From contig NZ_PKUU01000006.1 of the NCBI RefSeq assembly GCF_002899675.1, forward strand, positions 62,001 through 126,000: a stretch of 64,000 bases of DNA, in the 5' to 3' direction. Below the pieces are notes generated by a model. That model was not told the origin of the DNA and did no database searches. It saw only the letters and a list, made by a program, of their open reading frames with translations. Of this stretch, positions 43,723-54,266 are shown one piece after another (within the stretch, counting starts at the first letter, position 1; each line of letters starts with the position of its first letter). The translations under genes were made by a program, and so were the position numbers. The stretch comes from Clostridium sp. chh4-2. Its GTDB lineage: Bacteria > Bacillota > Clostridia > Lachnospirales > Lachnospiraceae.

Positions 43723-46700
43723 ACAACATTACATAACACCCTTGGCATTGATATCGGTTCTACGACCGTTAAAATCGCCATTTTAGACTCCAATAACAAT
43801 ATATTATTTGCAGATTATGAGCGTCACTATGCAAACATCCAGGAAACCCTGGCAACTCTTCTGACACGAGGCCTTGAAAAGCTGGGGCCCATGATGCTGC
43901 GCCCTATGATCACCGGATCGGGCGGGCTTACACTCGCTAAATACTTAAAGATCTCATTTGTTCAGGAAGTGGTTGCAGTGGCTTCCGCCCTTCAGGATTA
44001 TGCTCCCCAAACCGATGTTGCCATCGAACTGGGCGGCGAGGATGCAAAGATCATCTATTTCACAGGCGGAATTGACCAGCGTATGAACGGAATCTGCGCC
44101 GGCGGAACCGGTTCATTTATCGACCAGATGGCAGCGCTTCTTCAGACCGACGCCTCCGGCTTAAATGAATACGCAAAAAACTATAAAGCACTCTATCCCA
44201 TCGCGGCCCGCTGCGGCGTGTTCGCCAAATCGGATATTCAGCCGTTAATCAATGAAGGCGCTACCAGGGAAGACCTTTCCGCATCCATTTTCCAGGCTGT
44301 TGTCAATCAGACTATCAGCGGTCTGGCCTGCGGCAAGCCAATCCGGGGAAACGTGGCATTTTTAGGCGGCCCCCTTCACTTTTTATCCGAGCTGAGGGAA
44401 GCATTTATCCGCACCCTCCATCTGTCGGGGGAACAGATCATCGCTCCTGACCATTCCCATCTTTTTGCAGCGGTTGGTTCTGCGATGAACGCCTCTTCCA
44501 AGATGGCTGCGGAAGATGAAGTCTCGTTAGAAGAACTGATCAGCCGCCTGTCAAACGGCATTCAGATGGAATTTGAAGTAAAACGTATGGAACCGCTGTT
44601 CATCGACGAAGACGATTATGCCGAGTTCTGCGACCGCCATGCGGATAATAACGTGAAGACAAAGCCTATCCAGAACTATGAGGGAAACTGCTTTCTTGGA
44701 ATCGACGCCGGTTCTACCACGACAAAAGTGGCCCTTGTGGCGGAAGACGGTTCTCTCTTATATAATTTTTACAACAATAACAATGGAAGCCCGTTAGCCA
44801 CTGCTATTCAGGCCATGACGGAGATTCATGAACTGCTGCCTAAAAAGGCACACATCGCCTATTCCTGCTCCACCGGATATGGGGAAGCCCTGCTAAAAGC
44901 GGCGCTGATGCTGGATGAAGGAGAGGTTGAGACCATTTCCCACTACTATGCCGCCGCATTTTTCGAGCCGGATGTGGACTGCATTCTGGATATCGGCGGC
45001 CAGGATATGAAATGTATCAAGATCAAGGACAGCACGGTTGACAGCGTTCAGTTGAATGAAGCATGTTCCTCGGGCTGCGGTTCCTTTATCGAAACATTTG
45101 CAAAATCCCTGAACTACAGCGTGGTGGATTTCGCCAAAGAAGCGCTATTCGCCAAAAACCCCATCGATCTGGGCACCAGATGTACGGTTTTCATGAATTC
45201 CAACGTAAAACAGGCGCAGAAGGAAGGCGCTTCCGTAGCTGATATCTCCGCCGGCCTGGCTTATTCGGTGATTAAAAATGCGCTGTATAAGGTAATCAAG
45301 ATCACCAGCCCGTCCGATCTGGGAAAACATGTGGTTGTACAGGGCGGCACCTTCTATAATGACGCCGTTTTAAGAAGCTTTGAAAAGATCTCAGGCTGTG
45401 AGGCCGTCCGTCCCGACATCGCAGGCATTATGGGCGCTTTCGGCGCCGCGCTGATCGCCCGTGAACGGTATGACGCGGAAAAAGGCACCACCATGCTGCC
45501 GATCGAAAAGATCCTGTCCTTAAAATACACCACGGCCATGGCCCGATGCAAGGGCTGCACCAATAACTGTGTGCTCACGGTCAACAAGTTTGAAGGCGGA
45601 CGCCAATTTGTCAGCGGAAACCGCTGTGAACGAGGTTTGGGCAAGGAAAAGGTTAAAAAAGATATCCCTAACCTGTTCGATTATAAATACCACCGGATGT
45701 TTGATTATGAAGCTCTGACTCCGGATCAGGCGCCCCGCGGCACGGTCGGCATTCCAAGAGTGCTGAACATGTATGAGAATTATCCATTCTGGGCCACATT
45801 TTTCAAAAATCTTGGCTTCAGAACTGTATTATCTCCACAATCGACTAAAAATATCTATGAATTGGGAATCGAATCCATTCCCAGTGAATCGGAATGTTAT
45901 CCGGCAAAATTGGTACACGGACACATTTCCTGGCTGATCGCCCAGGGTGTGAAAACCATTTTCTATCCGTGTATTCCGTATGAACGCAACGAATCGCCGG
46001 ACGCAGGCAATCACTACAACTGCCCGATGGTAACTTCCTATGCTGAAAACATTAAAAACAACATGGAAGAGTTATCGGAAAAAAATATCCGCTTTTTGAA
46101 CCCGTTTATGGCATTTACCAACGAAGAAATTCTGACGAAACAGCTGGTTGCGGAATTTAAAAATGAATTCGGAATCGATGGGGGAGAAATCCGCCAGGCG
46201 GCGCATGCGGCTTGGGAAGAGCTTTTAGCCTCCCGTCATGATATGGAGAAAAAAGGGGAAGAGGTCATCGAATATCTGAACAAGACCGGCCGAAGGGGAA
46301 TCGTTTTAGCAGGCCGTCCTTACCATGTGGACCCGGAAATCAACCATGGAATTCCGGAACTGATCACCTCTTACGGCTTCGCGGTGCTGACGGAAGACTC
46401 CATTTCCCATCTTGGAAAGCCGGAGCGTCCAATCATCGTGACTGACCAGTGGATGTACCATACAAGGCTTTACCGGGCCGCCGATGTGGTTAAACATTCG
46501 GAAAACCTGGATTTGATCCAGTTAAACTCCTTCGGCTGCGGTTTGGATGCCGTAACCACCGACCAGGTGAATGATATCCTGACCGGTTCAGGAAAGATCT
46601 ATACCGTTTTGAAGATCGATGAAGTGAACAACTTAGGATCGGCCAGAATCCGTATCCGTTCCCTGATTTCTGCGCTCCGGGTAAGGGACGTGAAGCACCA

Positions 46701-47964
46701 TGAACGCCATGTGGTGTCCAGCGCGTACAACCGGGTGGAATTCACCAAGGATATGAAGAAAGATTATACCCTTCTCTGTCCTCAGATGTCACCGATCCAT
46801 TTTGACCTGATCGAACCGGCAATCCGCTCCTTTGGGTATAAGATCGAAGTGCTTCAGAATCACAACCGCTCCGCTATCGACACCGGTTTGAAATACGTAA
46901 ACAATGATGCCTGCTACCCGTCCCTGATCGTGATCGGGCAGATCATGGAAGCCCTTTTGTCCGGCAAATATGATCTGGATCATACGGCCATTTTCATGAG
47001 CCAGACAGGAGGCGGATGCCGCGCATCCAACTATATCGGATTTATCCGCCGCGCATTGGAAAAAGCGGGAATGGGGCAGATTCCGGTGATTTCCGTCAAT
47101 GCCAACGGCATGGAGACGAACCAGGGATTTTCCATCACCCTGCCTCTGCTGACAAAGGCAATCCAGGGTGTCGTATACGGCGATATCTTTATGAGAGTAC
47201 TCTATGCGACCCGCCCCTATGAAGCAGAACCGGGTTCCGCCGACGCCCTTCATCAGAAATGGAAGGAACGCTGTATTCAGTCCCTTTCCAAGAAGTCTCC
47301 GTCCATGCTGGAATTTAACCGGATTATCCGCGGAATCATCCGCGATTTCGACGCTCTTCCAAGAAGAGACGTTGTAAAGCCGCGCGTGGGCATTGTTGGA
47401 GAGATACTGGTTAAGTTTTCTCCGCTGGCCAATAACCATATTGTAGAACTTCTGGAGGCAGAAGGGGCGGAAGCTGTGATGCCCGATCTCTTAGACTTCC
47501 TATTATATAGTTTCTATAACAGCAACTTTAAGGCCGATTATCTGGGAGGCAAACGTTCCACCGCTTACCTCTGCAATATGGGAATTTCCCTGTTGGAATA
47601 CTTCAGACGGGTTTCCAGAAAAGAGCTGCAGGCCAGCAAACATTTTGACGCCCCGTCGCCCATCAGCCATCTGGCCGATATGGCAAAGGAATATGTTTCT
47701 TTGGGCAACCAGACCGGTGAGGGCTGGTTCCTGACAGGCGAGATGCTGGAGCTTTTACAGAGCGGCGTTCACAACATCGTCTGCACCCAGCCATTTGGCT
47801 GTCTGCCCAATCACATCGTAGGCAAAGGCGTGATTAAAGAGCTGCGCCGGTCCCATCCCGATGCAAATATCATCGCAGTGGATTACGATCCGGGGGCTAG
47901 CGAAGTGAACCAATTAAACAGAATCAAACTGATGCTGGCTACGGCACAGAAAAATCTTGGTTGA
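43720..47964 (+). CDS. Double 2-hydroxyacyl-CoA dehydratase activase-type protein (BadF/BcrD ATPase fusion)
   Basis: A 1414-residue cytoplasmic fusion. Two ASKHA ATPase domains lie at about 1-270 ([14 protein letters not shown]) and 325-600 ([14 protein letters not shown]). Each keeps the two Cys that in HgdC-type activases hold a [4Fe-4S] cluster at the dimer interface: ICAGGTGSF and [10 protein letters not shown], then [10 protein letters not shown] and [11 protein letters not shown] Cys-rich linker ([13 protein letters not shown]) and DUF2229/HgdD-like domains follow to the C-terminus. Such fusions are common in Clostridia, but their reaction is not established; activation of a radical dehydratase or reductase is the family theme. 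No dehydratase subunit genes are adjacent. Confidence 0.85.
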   Translation: MTTLHNTLGIDIGSTTVKIAILDSNNNILFADYERHYANIQETLATLLTRGLEKLGPMMLRPMITGSGGLTLAKYLKISFVQEVVAVASALQDYAPQTDVAIELGGEDAKIIYFTGGIDQRMNGICAGGTGSFIDQMAALLQTDASGLNEYAKNYKALYPIAARCGVFAKSDIQPLINEGATREDLSASIFQAVVNQTISGLACGKPIRGNVAFLGGPLHFLSELREAFIRTLHLSGEQIIAPDHSHLFAAVGSAMNASSKMAAEDEVSLEELISRLSNGIQMEFEVKRMEPLFIDEDDYAEFCDRHADNNVKTKPIQNYEGNCFLGIDAGSTTTKVALVAEDGSLLYNFYNNNNGSPLATAIQAMTEIHELLPKKAHIAYSCSTGYGEALLKAALMLDEGEVETISHYYAAAFFEPDVDCILDIGGQDMKCIKIKDSTVDSVQLNEACSSGCGSFIETFAKSLNYSVVDFAKEALFAKNPIDLGTRCTVFMNSNVKQAQKEGASVADISAGLAYSVIKNALYKVIKITSPSDLGKHVVVQGGTFYNDAVLRSFEKISGCEAVRPDIAGIMGAFGAALIARERYDAEKGTTMLPIEKILSLKYTTAMARCKGCTNNCVLTVNKFEGGRQFVSGNRCERGLGKEKVKKDIPNLFDYKYHRMFDYEALTPDQAPRGTVGIPRVLNMYENYPFWATFFKNLGFRTVLSPQSTKNIYELGIESIPSESECYPAKLVHGHISWLIAQGVKTIFYPCIPYERNESPDAGNHYNCPMVTSYAENIKNNMEELSEKNIRFLNPFMAFTNEEILTKQLVAEFKNEFGIDGGEIRQAAHAAWEELLASRHDMEKKGEEVIEYLNKTGRRGIVLAGRPYHVDPEINHGIPELITSYGFAVLTEDSISHLGKPERPIIVTDQWMYHTRLYRAADVVKHSENLDLIQLNSFGCGLDAVTTDQVNDILTGSGKIYTVLKIDEVNNLGSARIRIRSLISALRVRDVKHHERHVVSSAYNRVEFTKDMKKDYTLLCPQMSPIHFDLIEPAIRSFGYKIEVLQNHNRSAIDTGLKYVNNDACYPSLIVIGQIMEALLSGKYDLDHTAIFMSQTGGGCRASNYIGFIRRALEKAGMGQIPVISVNANGMETNQGFSITLPLLTKAIQGVVYGDIFMRVLYATRPYEAEPGSADALHQKWKERCIQSLSKKSPSMLEFNRIIRGIIRDFDALPRRDVVKPRVGIVGEILVKFSPLANNHIVELLEAEGAEAVMPDLLDFLLYSFYNSNFKADYLGGKRSTAYLCNMGISLLEYFRRVSRKELQASKHFDAPSPISHLADMAKEYVSLGNQTGEGWFLTGEMLELLQSGVHNIVCTQPFGCLPNHIVGKGVIKELRRSHPDANIIAVDYDPGASEVNQLNRIKLMLATAQKNLG

Positions 47965-47999
47965 TCTGCTGCAAATCTCTATTTAACTGAGGAAGAAAC

Positions 48000-48031
48000 G
48001 CCGGAAAGAAGGGAGCCCCCTTCTTTCCGGC
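48000..48031. terminator. Terminator-like hairpin between activase gene and BREX operon
   Basis: A perfect 14-bp stem (48000-48013 with 48018-48031) and 4-base loop. The T-tract is poor. It lies between convergent genes and probably marks the host/BREX boundary region. Confidence 0.65.
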
Positions 48032-48138
48032 TGTTGCTTGGCTAGCTAAAGATAAAAAAGTTTTGGCGAATGGGAGCTATTAATCTTCCAAATACGTCTT
48101 CATGAGTTAAGCGTATATTAGTTTCCTATCCACCTCAT

Positions 48139-50196
48139 TTATTCCACCCCTAACGCTTTAAATACGGCATCTTCTGCACTCTGATAGAAAATCAGATTGA
48201 AGCATCCCACAAGTTCTGCTGGTACTGCACCGAGATCTGCAGCAGATGTAATTGGCAGCAATACCTTTTTAGCTCCGCTGTCAAGACATACCTGCAGAGA
48301 GTTTGCTAATTCATCCACTTTAATCATGGTTCCGCTGATGCTAATTTCACCAAGAACAGCCAGTGAACTGACAGCAGGTTTACCAAGAGCAATAGAACAA
48401 AGAGCAATCAATGTAGGAAGGGCAAGATTTTTTGTCATACCAATTCCTTGTAAATCTTGATAATTGATAATGTAGTCTTTTGTTGTTGTGCTAATAGAGC
48501 CACTAATCCTGTTGCTATTGGCTTTCAGAAAATTAAATGCTGTATTGGATGCTTCCTTCGGTTCACGGTCAGAGCCAAGGCCGGTTCTTTCCAACTTGCC
48601 ACTACCCGGCAGCATCTGCGATTCCAAACGGAACACACCAATCATGCCTGACTTACCCTGTGAAACAGTATAAACCTGTCCCGGATTACACATTCCTTCC
48701 GGTATAAGTTTGCCACCGCCTTGTTCAGGAACAGAAATATAATGCTCTTCAAAAGATCCATTGTCGATATAGGAGAAATTCACATCATAGAATTCCATAC
48801 CGCCCAACTTTTTCAGCTGTTCTTTTACACGCCTTCTCATTTCCAGAGAAAAGCTCATGATTTCATCCAGCTGTTCTTTTGAATAAATACCATCAGGATA
48901 AAGCAGCTTGATAAATCCACCAACCATTTTACGGACTGCAATCGTATCACGCTGGTTTAGGTTCTTACCTAGTCTAAAATACTTATCCAATGCGTCACCA
49001 TGCTGCTCCTTACGAAGCTCACGAAGGAACTCTGCCAGATAATCAGTAATGAAACCATAATCATTTGTAAAATGCTCAGGACGGAATTTGGGAATTTCCC
49101 AGCCCGGTATATAGCAATGAATTCTATCCAAGAAAGCCGTATCCGTGCCCATTTCGGTAGGGAACGGATCAAATAAACTGGATGTTTTTAAAAGCACATC
49201 TACGCTTTGGTTGATGTTCCCGACAAATACCATAGATGCCGAAGCTGCTTTTTCTTCCTTGCCACGAGCAAAGGAGCCTGATGCCATATAATCCTTCATA
49301 ATCTGGATACCATCTTTATCCTTGAAGTTAATACCAGCTACTTCATCAAAAGCAACACAATCCCACAGGCCAACAAGACCGACCGTCTTTCTTCCCATGT
49401 TATAAAACAGATTTGCAACCGTAGTCTGTCCACCGGAAACCAGTATTGAGTTTGGTGAAATTTCTTTGTAGAGGTGGGACTTACCAGTGCTTCTTGGCCC
49501 CAACTCACAAAGATTAAAGTTGTTTTCTACCAATGGCAGCATACGAGCAAGAAGCAGCCACTTTTCACGAACAGTAAGTGTTGTAGGCTCCATGCCAATA
49601 GAACGAAGCATGAGGTCAATCCATTCATCCTGCGTAAAGGCCTGACGAGCTGCTTTCAGTTCGTCAATATCAACATGAGGCATCTGAATTGGATTTAGCT
49701 TGCGAATTTTGATTGGATAACCGTTTTTCTTATCCTCTTCTATGTATTCGTAATCAAGCTGCACAATACACCAAATACCACCACAAAGCAGTCGATCATA
49801 TTGAGTGGGGTATTCTTCTCCAACAAGAATATTTTTTAATCCAAGATTAGAAAACTCAGCTTCATAGCAGTCTACCTTAATATTCAAGTTTACAGTAATC
49901 TTATCAATGACAGTATAACTGCCTTTTTGTCTCAGCATAGATAAGATTTTCTGTGCTTCATCAGGGCGAACAAAGTTATCTGCCAGTATCTTTTTAACAT
50001 TCTCTACGCCGGCAGCAATTTCTTCATCATCCTGAGAAGAACAATACATACCAAGGAGGTATTCCAATACATAAACCGGAACATTAGCTCCTTCTTTGAT
50101 TTTCTTTGTCAAATCTTTGCGGACTATTTTACCTGCAAAATTGTCTCGCAGTTTCTGGTGCATCTGCTCCAATTCATCCTGTGCTTCATCAAACAT
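48139..50196 (-). CDS. brxL: BREX type 1 AAA+/Lon-like protein BrxL
   Basis: A 685-residue AAA+ protein, last gene of the BREX operon. Walker A GPRSTGKS is at residues 233-240 and Walker B VAFDEV at 281-286; the sensor-like block VFVGNINQS follows. The C-terminal ~170 residues align by eye with a Lon S16 fold (ALGKPAVSSLAVLGEISISGTMIKVDELANSLQ). The Ser expected in the Lon motif and the Lys of the dyad are not seen, so peptidase activity is doubtful. BrxL proteins are known to form DNA-binding rings needed for phage restriction in BREX type 1. It begins 12 bases after pglZ. Confidence 0.93.
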   Translation of the reverse strand: MFDEAQDELEQMHQKLRDNFAGKIVRKDLTKKIKEGANVPVYVLEYLLGMYCSSQDDEEIAAGVENVKKILADNFVRPDEAQKILSMLRQKGSYTVIDKITVNLNIKVDCYEAEFSNLGLKNILVGEEYPTQYDRLLCGGIWCIVQLDYEYIEEDKKNGYPIKIRKLNPIQMPHVDIDELKAARQAFTQDEWIDLMLRSIGMEPTTLTVREKWLLLARMLPLVENNFNLCELGPRSTGKSHLYKEISPNSILVSGGQTTVANLFYNMGRKTVGLVGLWDCVAFDEVAGINFKDKDGIQIMKDYMASGSFARGKEEKAASASMVFVGNINQSVDVLLKTSSLFDPFPTEMGTDTAFLDRIHCYIPGWEIPKFRPEHFTNDYGFITDYLAEFLRELRKEQHGDALDKYFRLGKNLNQRDTIAVRKMVGGFIKLLYPDGIYSKEQLDEIMSFSLEMRRRVKEQLKKLGGMEFYDVNFSYIDNGSFEEHYISVPEQGGGKLIPEGMCNPGQVYTVSQGKSGMIGVFRLESQMLPGSGKLERTGLGSDREPKEASNTAFNFLKANSNRISGSISTTTKDYIINYQDLQGIGMTKNLALPTLIALCSIALGKPAVSSLAVLGEISISGTMIKVDELANSLQVCLDSGAKKVLLPITSAADLGAVPAELVGCFNLIFYQSAEDAVFKALGVE

Positions 50197-50208
50197 GAAT
50201 ACACCCCC

Positions 50209-52728
50209 TTAAATTCCAAATCCAAAATCATCAGAGAAAGCCAAGTCCATGACTACTGCATGACGGAATACTTCCAAGTCATTACTTTCATCATAAGCCA
50301 CCAAATAATAGTACTTGTCCTTGTCATATTTCTTGTTCTTAAATGTAAACCGCATACGGAAGATACGCTTCTGTGCATCTGCGTCACGTTTGTCTGCAAC
50401 ATAGATATTCTCATTGGAGATACGTTCGTTATCTTCTGATACAAAGTACAGCTTAAAGCTGGTTCCTTTCACCACATCGCTGACCGGATCAGACTGGATG
50501 AAGTCTAATGTAGTAATCAAATTGCTGATTTTCTGCATAAGGCTTACCATCATGATTTGAACCGTTCTGGTTTCCATGTGGCCTTTTTCCATCTTAATGT
50601 CGATAACCGGAACCATCATTTCCTGTGGCGAAGAGCCACCATGAACATAATTCTGACCACCACTGCCCGGTGTTTTAAATACACTGGTACTGCAAGGGAA
50701 GGATACAATCTTTCCATCATTATTGCCAAGAATATATCCCAAGCCAAGATTGTGAATGCCATCATCCTGAACTGGCTGCTTTGATACAATATAACGGCGT
50801 TTTACAATGCTGTTCTTGTCGGTTACGCCACCAATCTTGTCGCTTTCTGTCACCTTGTCACGTTTATAAATAAAGCCATGATCTGCAGTAACGATAAAGT
50901 GGAGGGAGTTTGCGTTGGTTGCAATCTTGTGTATCAAATCATAAATCTCTGTGATGGCTTCCTCACAGGCAGCGAAGACTTCATCCTCCATGTGTTCTCC
51001 ACGAACATCAATATGGTCATGATAGATATATACAACCTGCTTACCAGTGAATATCTCACGCAGACCAGCTTTTTTCATATTTTTGATTTCATCAAACTGC
51101 ACACAACAGCTATCTTTGACAGCCGTTTGCAGAACAGTCTGTCTGGATACAGTGTCTGTACAATAGACACCATCCACCAATTCTTTGCCATCATCCGTAA
51201 GCTCCAAGGAGCTATGTGGCAACAAAGCGGCCATTCCAAGGCGAGTGTAGGAAGGAAGGGTGCTGAGCATCGATTCTATCTTTGCAGTACATTTAGGATC
51301 GTCCTGCATTTTCACAAACAATTCTCGCCCAACCTCGTAACGCATGGCATCAGAGATAATAACAACGGTTCTGTCTTTGTTGTATTTCACATATCTGCTA
51401 AAGAAATCTCGCTGCAGAGGAAGTGCAGAAAGGGCATCTTCTCCAACAATACCGGCATTCCAACTTGGAAGCTGTTTACCAAGGTATTCATTGGTGTAGA
51501 TGTTCTCTATCAAATCACGCAACTGCTCAAAGGCACCGGTATCCTCCAACTTATCATATGAAGTGTAAAAGTGACGGTATGCCGTATCAACAAGACAATC
51601 GCTACTGCAGTACCGGTCAGTCATTGCTTTAAATCCGTTTGGAGCCTGATAATTCACCGTAATTACAATGCTGTATGCACTTCTTAGCAAATCATACGAA
51701 GCGGCAAAGCGTTCTCCAAAGTGCATCTTCAAACGCATCTCACATACTTCTGTTATCGAATGATTGCCAAGTTTTGCTCCGGTATCCTCTGCCAGTAAAC
51801 GACCTATGAGCCATTTCATAATCATGAGATCAATCTGTGCAAAGGAATCACACTCTACCAATGTTTCGGGATCATAATCTTCCAAAGCAGATGCAACATT
51901 CAAACCGGCAGCTACATGAGCAGATAATTCATCATAACGTTCACGATAGAGCATATTGTTCATCAAGCTGTCTAAGAAAGCAATGATATTACCGGCCTTA
52001 TAGGAAATGAAGGACCTCCAGCCCTTTGGAACTTCCTTCTGAATATACTTTTCCGCATAAGTCACGAACATAGTTACGACCAATTTTTCCAAGGAAGGCT
52101 TCGGATCAGCATACCCAAATTGTTGTTCACAGAACTTCCAGAATACAGGAAGCAGTTCATATTTGTCGAACTCTGCGATGAATTTATTGTCTTCCAATGT
52201 GTCATCTGTAAGAAGGACACGAACCACTTCATCAAAGGAACAGGTTTTGGTACGACATACTGCACTCATTAGCCCAGTTAGGATATTATCTTCATTGAAA
52301 TTCTCAATTTCCAAGTCGTAGAACCGCTGAGTACGGTCTTTATTGGCAAAGAATTTAATGTGTTTCTCAATCACATGCTTATATTTTTCTTCAATTCCAA
52401 GGTCAACAGAGAGCAAGGATGCCCGGTCTGCATAGAAACGTTTGGAATACAGCATAGTATCTTCCAAATGATTTTCTCTGACATCTGGTTTTGAGAATGG
52501 AGCATAAATCAGATAATTTGTTGTGGTATCCTGACGCTCCAAGAAATACTTTATCTGAAACTGATTATCTGGTTTCAGTTTTAACAGCTTGGCATTATCC
52601 AGCTGAACAGTATCAATATCCTCAGCAAAGTCAGCTTTATCATCATACCAGAATACGAGTTTCCGGGTTTCCCCGGTAAACTCTGCATTCAGGCGATCTA
52701 TTATTTGTTTAAAGTTTAGTTCTGCCAT
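50209..52728 (-). CDS. pglZ: BREX alkaline phosphatase-like protein PglZ (type A)
   Basis: An 839-residue BREX hallmark protein. The alkaline-phosphatase superfamily metal blocks are visible: VVIISDAMRYEVGREL near residue 457 and FIVTADHGFIYKRDK near 614. HDHIDVRGEHMEDEVF lies between. An N-terminal ~300-residue helical region and a C-terminal beta-rich part frame the domain. PglZ binds metal and is required for BREX activity; its substrate is not settled. It lies 19 bases after the AlbA_2 gene and 12 bases before brxL. Confidence 0.95.
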   Translation of the reverse strand: MAELNFKQIIDRLNAEFTGETRKLVFWYDDKADFAEDIDTVQLDNAKLLKLKPDNQFQIKYFLERQDTTTNYLIYAPFSKPDVRENHLEDTMLYSKRFYADRASLLSVDLGIEEKYKHVIEKHIKFFANKDRTQRFYDLEIENFNEDNILTGLMSAVCRTKTCSFDEVVRVLLTDDTLEDNKFIAEFDKYELLPVFWKFCEQQFGYADPKPSLEKLVVTMFVTYAEKYIQKEVPKGWRSFISYKAGNIIAFLDSLMNNMLYRERYDELSAHVAAGLNVASALEDYDPETLVECDSFAQIDLMIMKWLIGRLLAEDTGAKLGNHSITEVCEMRLKMHFGERFAASYDLLRSAYSIVITVNYQAPNGFKAMTDRYCSSDCLVDTAYRHFYTSYDKLEDTGAFEQLRDLIENIYTNEYLGKQLPSWNAGIVGEDALSALPLQRDFFSRYVKYNKDRTVVIISDAMRYEVGRELFVKMQDDPKCTAKIESMLSTLPSYTRLGMAALLPHSSLELTDDGKELVDGVYCTDTVSRQTVLQTAVKDSCCVQFDEIKNMKKAGLREIFTGKQVVYIYHDHIDVRGEHMEDEVFAACEEAITEIYDLIHKIATNANSLHFIVTADHGFIYKRDKVTESDKIGGVTDKNSIVKRRYIVSKQPVQDDGIHNLGLGYILGNNDGKIVSFPCSTSVFKTPGSGGQNYVHGGSSPQEMMVPVIDIKMEKGHMETRTVQIMMVSLMQKISNLITTLDFIQSDPVSDVVKGTSFKLYFVSEDNERISNENIYVADKRDADAQKRIFRMRFTFKNKKYDKDKYYYLVAYDESNDLEVFRHAVVMDLAFSDDFGFGI

Positions 52729-52747
52729 ACGCTACTCCTTCGGATAC

Positions 52748-54217
52748 TTATTCTTTCAAGCGATACGTTCTGCTTCTGTTTGCACCAGTTCCTTCGACAT
52801 CATCCATTTTAGCAATAATTGCCCTTGTTCTGGCTGCACTTAATCCAATGAATTTAGCAATATCACTGGTTTTTGACGCACCTTGTTCCAGTAAATAACT
52901 TCGAATTTTAGATATATTTTCGCTTGTTTTATTCGCTTGTTTTTTATCGCTTGTTTTTATCGCTTGCTTTTTATCGCTTGCTTTTTTGAATTCAAGCGAT
53001 AAAACTGTTCTATCCGGATCAAACCATTCTTCAATGACTGGTTCCACCCAACCTTCATCAGCCCATACGTTGAATATATTCGGAACACCGCTTCCGGCAC
53101 GTTCACCAATGTTAATCAGGTTAAACATCTTCATCAATGCTTTATTTCGTGGATCTGATTCTCCACCTATACGCATCTGCTGCTTTCCGGTACGGATATA
53201 TCCCGGATTTGCCAGTATCAATTTATCTGGTTCTTTTTTGATAACAACTCCACGTACACCATAAAAATCAGTATTAATCAAGCAGTTTGCAAGGGCTTCT
53301 CTTAGTGCCTTATGCACTGGTGTATCGTCAATTCGGTCTCCACCTACCATCTTAAATGGCACTTTTATATCCTTTATGATTTTGTTATATACTCTGAAAT
53401 AAAAATCACAAATATTACCCGACCATTCGCCAGAACTTGACTGTAAACGGTCAGTCCATCTTATAGCAGGATCCAGCATCTCTCTGTAATCCAGAAAATA
53501 CTCAGGGAAATGACGAACAATATTAAATTCCTCACCAAACATCAGCATACCGGCTGCCGTAGGATGGAGTCGCTTATCCTCCTTGGATATTGCTGCAGCA
53601 CCGATACTGCGCAAATACTCTGCATCGTCTAAACGCTCAAATGGATGGCCAGCCTTCAATGTCCGATGACGGTTTCGATATCCCTGAATGGTTTCACTGT
53701 TCAAATCTGAAAGCTCTGCATCATCTAAGACATCCATATCCACTGTGTTTTCAGTCTGGTCACGCAGCATTGCTTTTACCTGCAGTCTGGTACAGCGATA
53801 ATCCCCAGAATTTGTTCTGCGGTATGTTCCTGTAAACATATCTCCGTTGATATACACAGGTTTCTGGCTGCGTTTTGCCATTGGTACTTCAATGACAATG
53901 ATTATATCTTCTCCAACCTCATAGATTTCCACATCAGTTTCTGATAAGAGATTGATGTTCACCTTTTTCGGATTGTGCAGCAAGTTCCACAGATTATCCA
54001 GCAGCTTTTCTTTGTCTTCTGCCTTTAATCCGGTTGTTTTCCAATGCTTATTTTCCAGTTCCTTCACGCCAAGGATAATGACACCACCATAGGTATTGGC
54101 ATAAGCCGAATAGGTTTCCCACATATCATTGGGTAAACCGCCATTGGCCTTTTTCACTTCCCGGCGGTTATCTTCTTTATAGGAATCAAACTGGGATAAC
54201 TCAAATGATTTTGACAT
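52748..54217 (-). CDS. AlbA_2/RecG-C-like ATP-binding protein inserted in BREX operon
   Basis: 489 residues. The N-terminal ~150 residues are a Schlafen/AlbA_2 domain (EDNRREVKKANGG, YANTYGGVIILGVKE, YINGDMFTGTYRRT). The middle holds an HATPase_c_4/RecG-C-like block (VHKALREALANCLINTDFYGVRG, and GERAGSGVPNIFNVW). The C-terminal ~55 residues are a winged helix (SDIAKFIGLSAARTRAIIAKM). Residues about 411-432 are a repeat, SDKKQAIKT then SDKKQANKT, encoded by a 13/14-bp DNA repeat. Such proteins often regulate transcription or guard against phage. It is tightly packed between pglX and pglZ, so it is cotranscribed, yet it is not a core BREX component. Role unknown: regulator or accessory effector. 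Confidence 0.82.
   Translation of the reverse strand: MSKSFELSQFDSYKEDNRREVKKANGGLPNDMWETYSAYANTYGGVIILGVKELENKHWKTTGLKAEDKEKLLDNLWNLLHNPKKVNINLLSETDVEIYEVGEDIIIVIEVPMAKRSQKPVYINGDMFTGTYRRTNSGDYRCTRLQVKAMLRDQTENTVDMDVLDDAELSDLNSETIQGYRNRHRTLKAGHPFERLDDAEYLRSIGAAAISKEDKRLHPTAAGMLMFGEEFNIVRHFPEYFLDYREMLDPAIRWTDRLQSSSGEWSGNICDFYFRVYNKIIKDIKVPFKMVGGDRIDDTPVHKALREALANCLINTDFYGVRGVVIKKEPDKLILANPGYIRTGKQQMRIGGESDPRNKALMKMFNLINIGERAGSGVPNIFNVWADEGWVEPVIEEWFDPDRTVLSLEFKKASDKKQAIKTSDKKQANKTSENISKIRSYLLEQGASKTSDIAKFIGLSAARTRAIIAKMDDVEGTGANRSRTYRLKE
52921..52985. repeat. Tandem 13/14-bp repeat inside AlbA_2 gene
   Basis: Five copies of CGCTTG(T/C)TTTT start at 52921, 52934, 52948, 52961 and 52975, spacings 13, 14, 13, 14. 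Two units make 27 bases and stay in frame; one unit does not. An inverted copy, CAAGCGATAAAA, follows at about 52993-53004, so a hairpin is also possible. Confidence 0.85.
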
Positions 54218-54266
54218 ATCTTGTTCTCACCTCAAATCTTTATACCCTAATCAAGTTCTTGATAAA

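Noticed and set aside
52921-52985. CRISPR array
   Set aside because: The repeat unit is 13-14 bases without unique spacers and lies inside a coding frame; no cas genes are present in the window.
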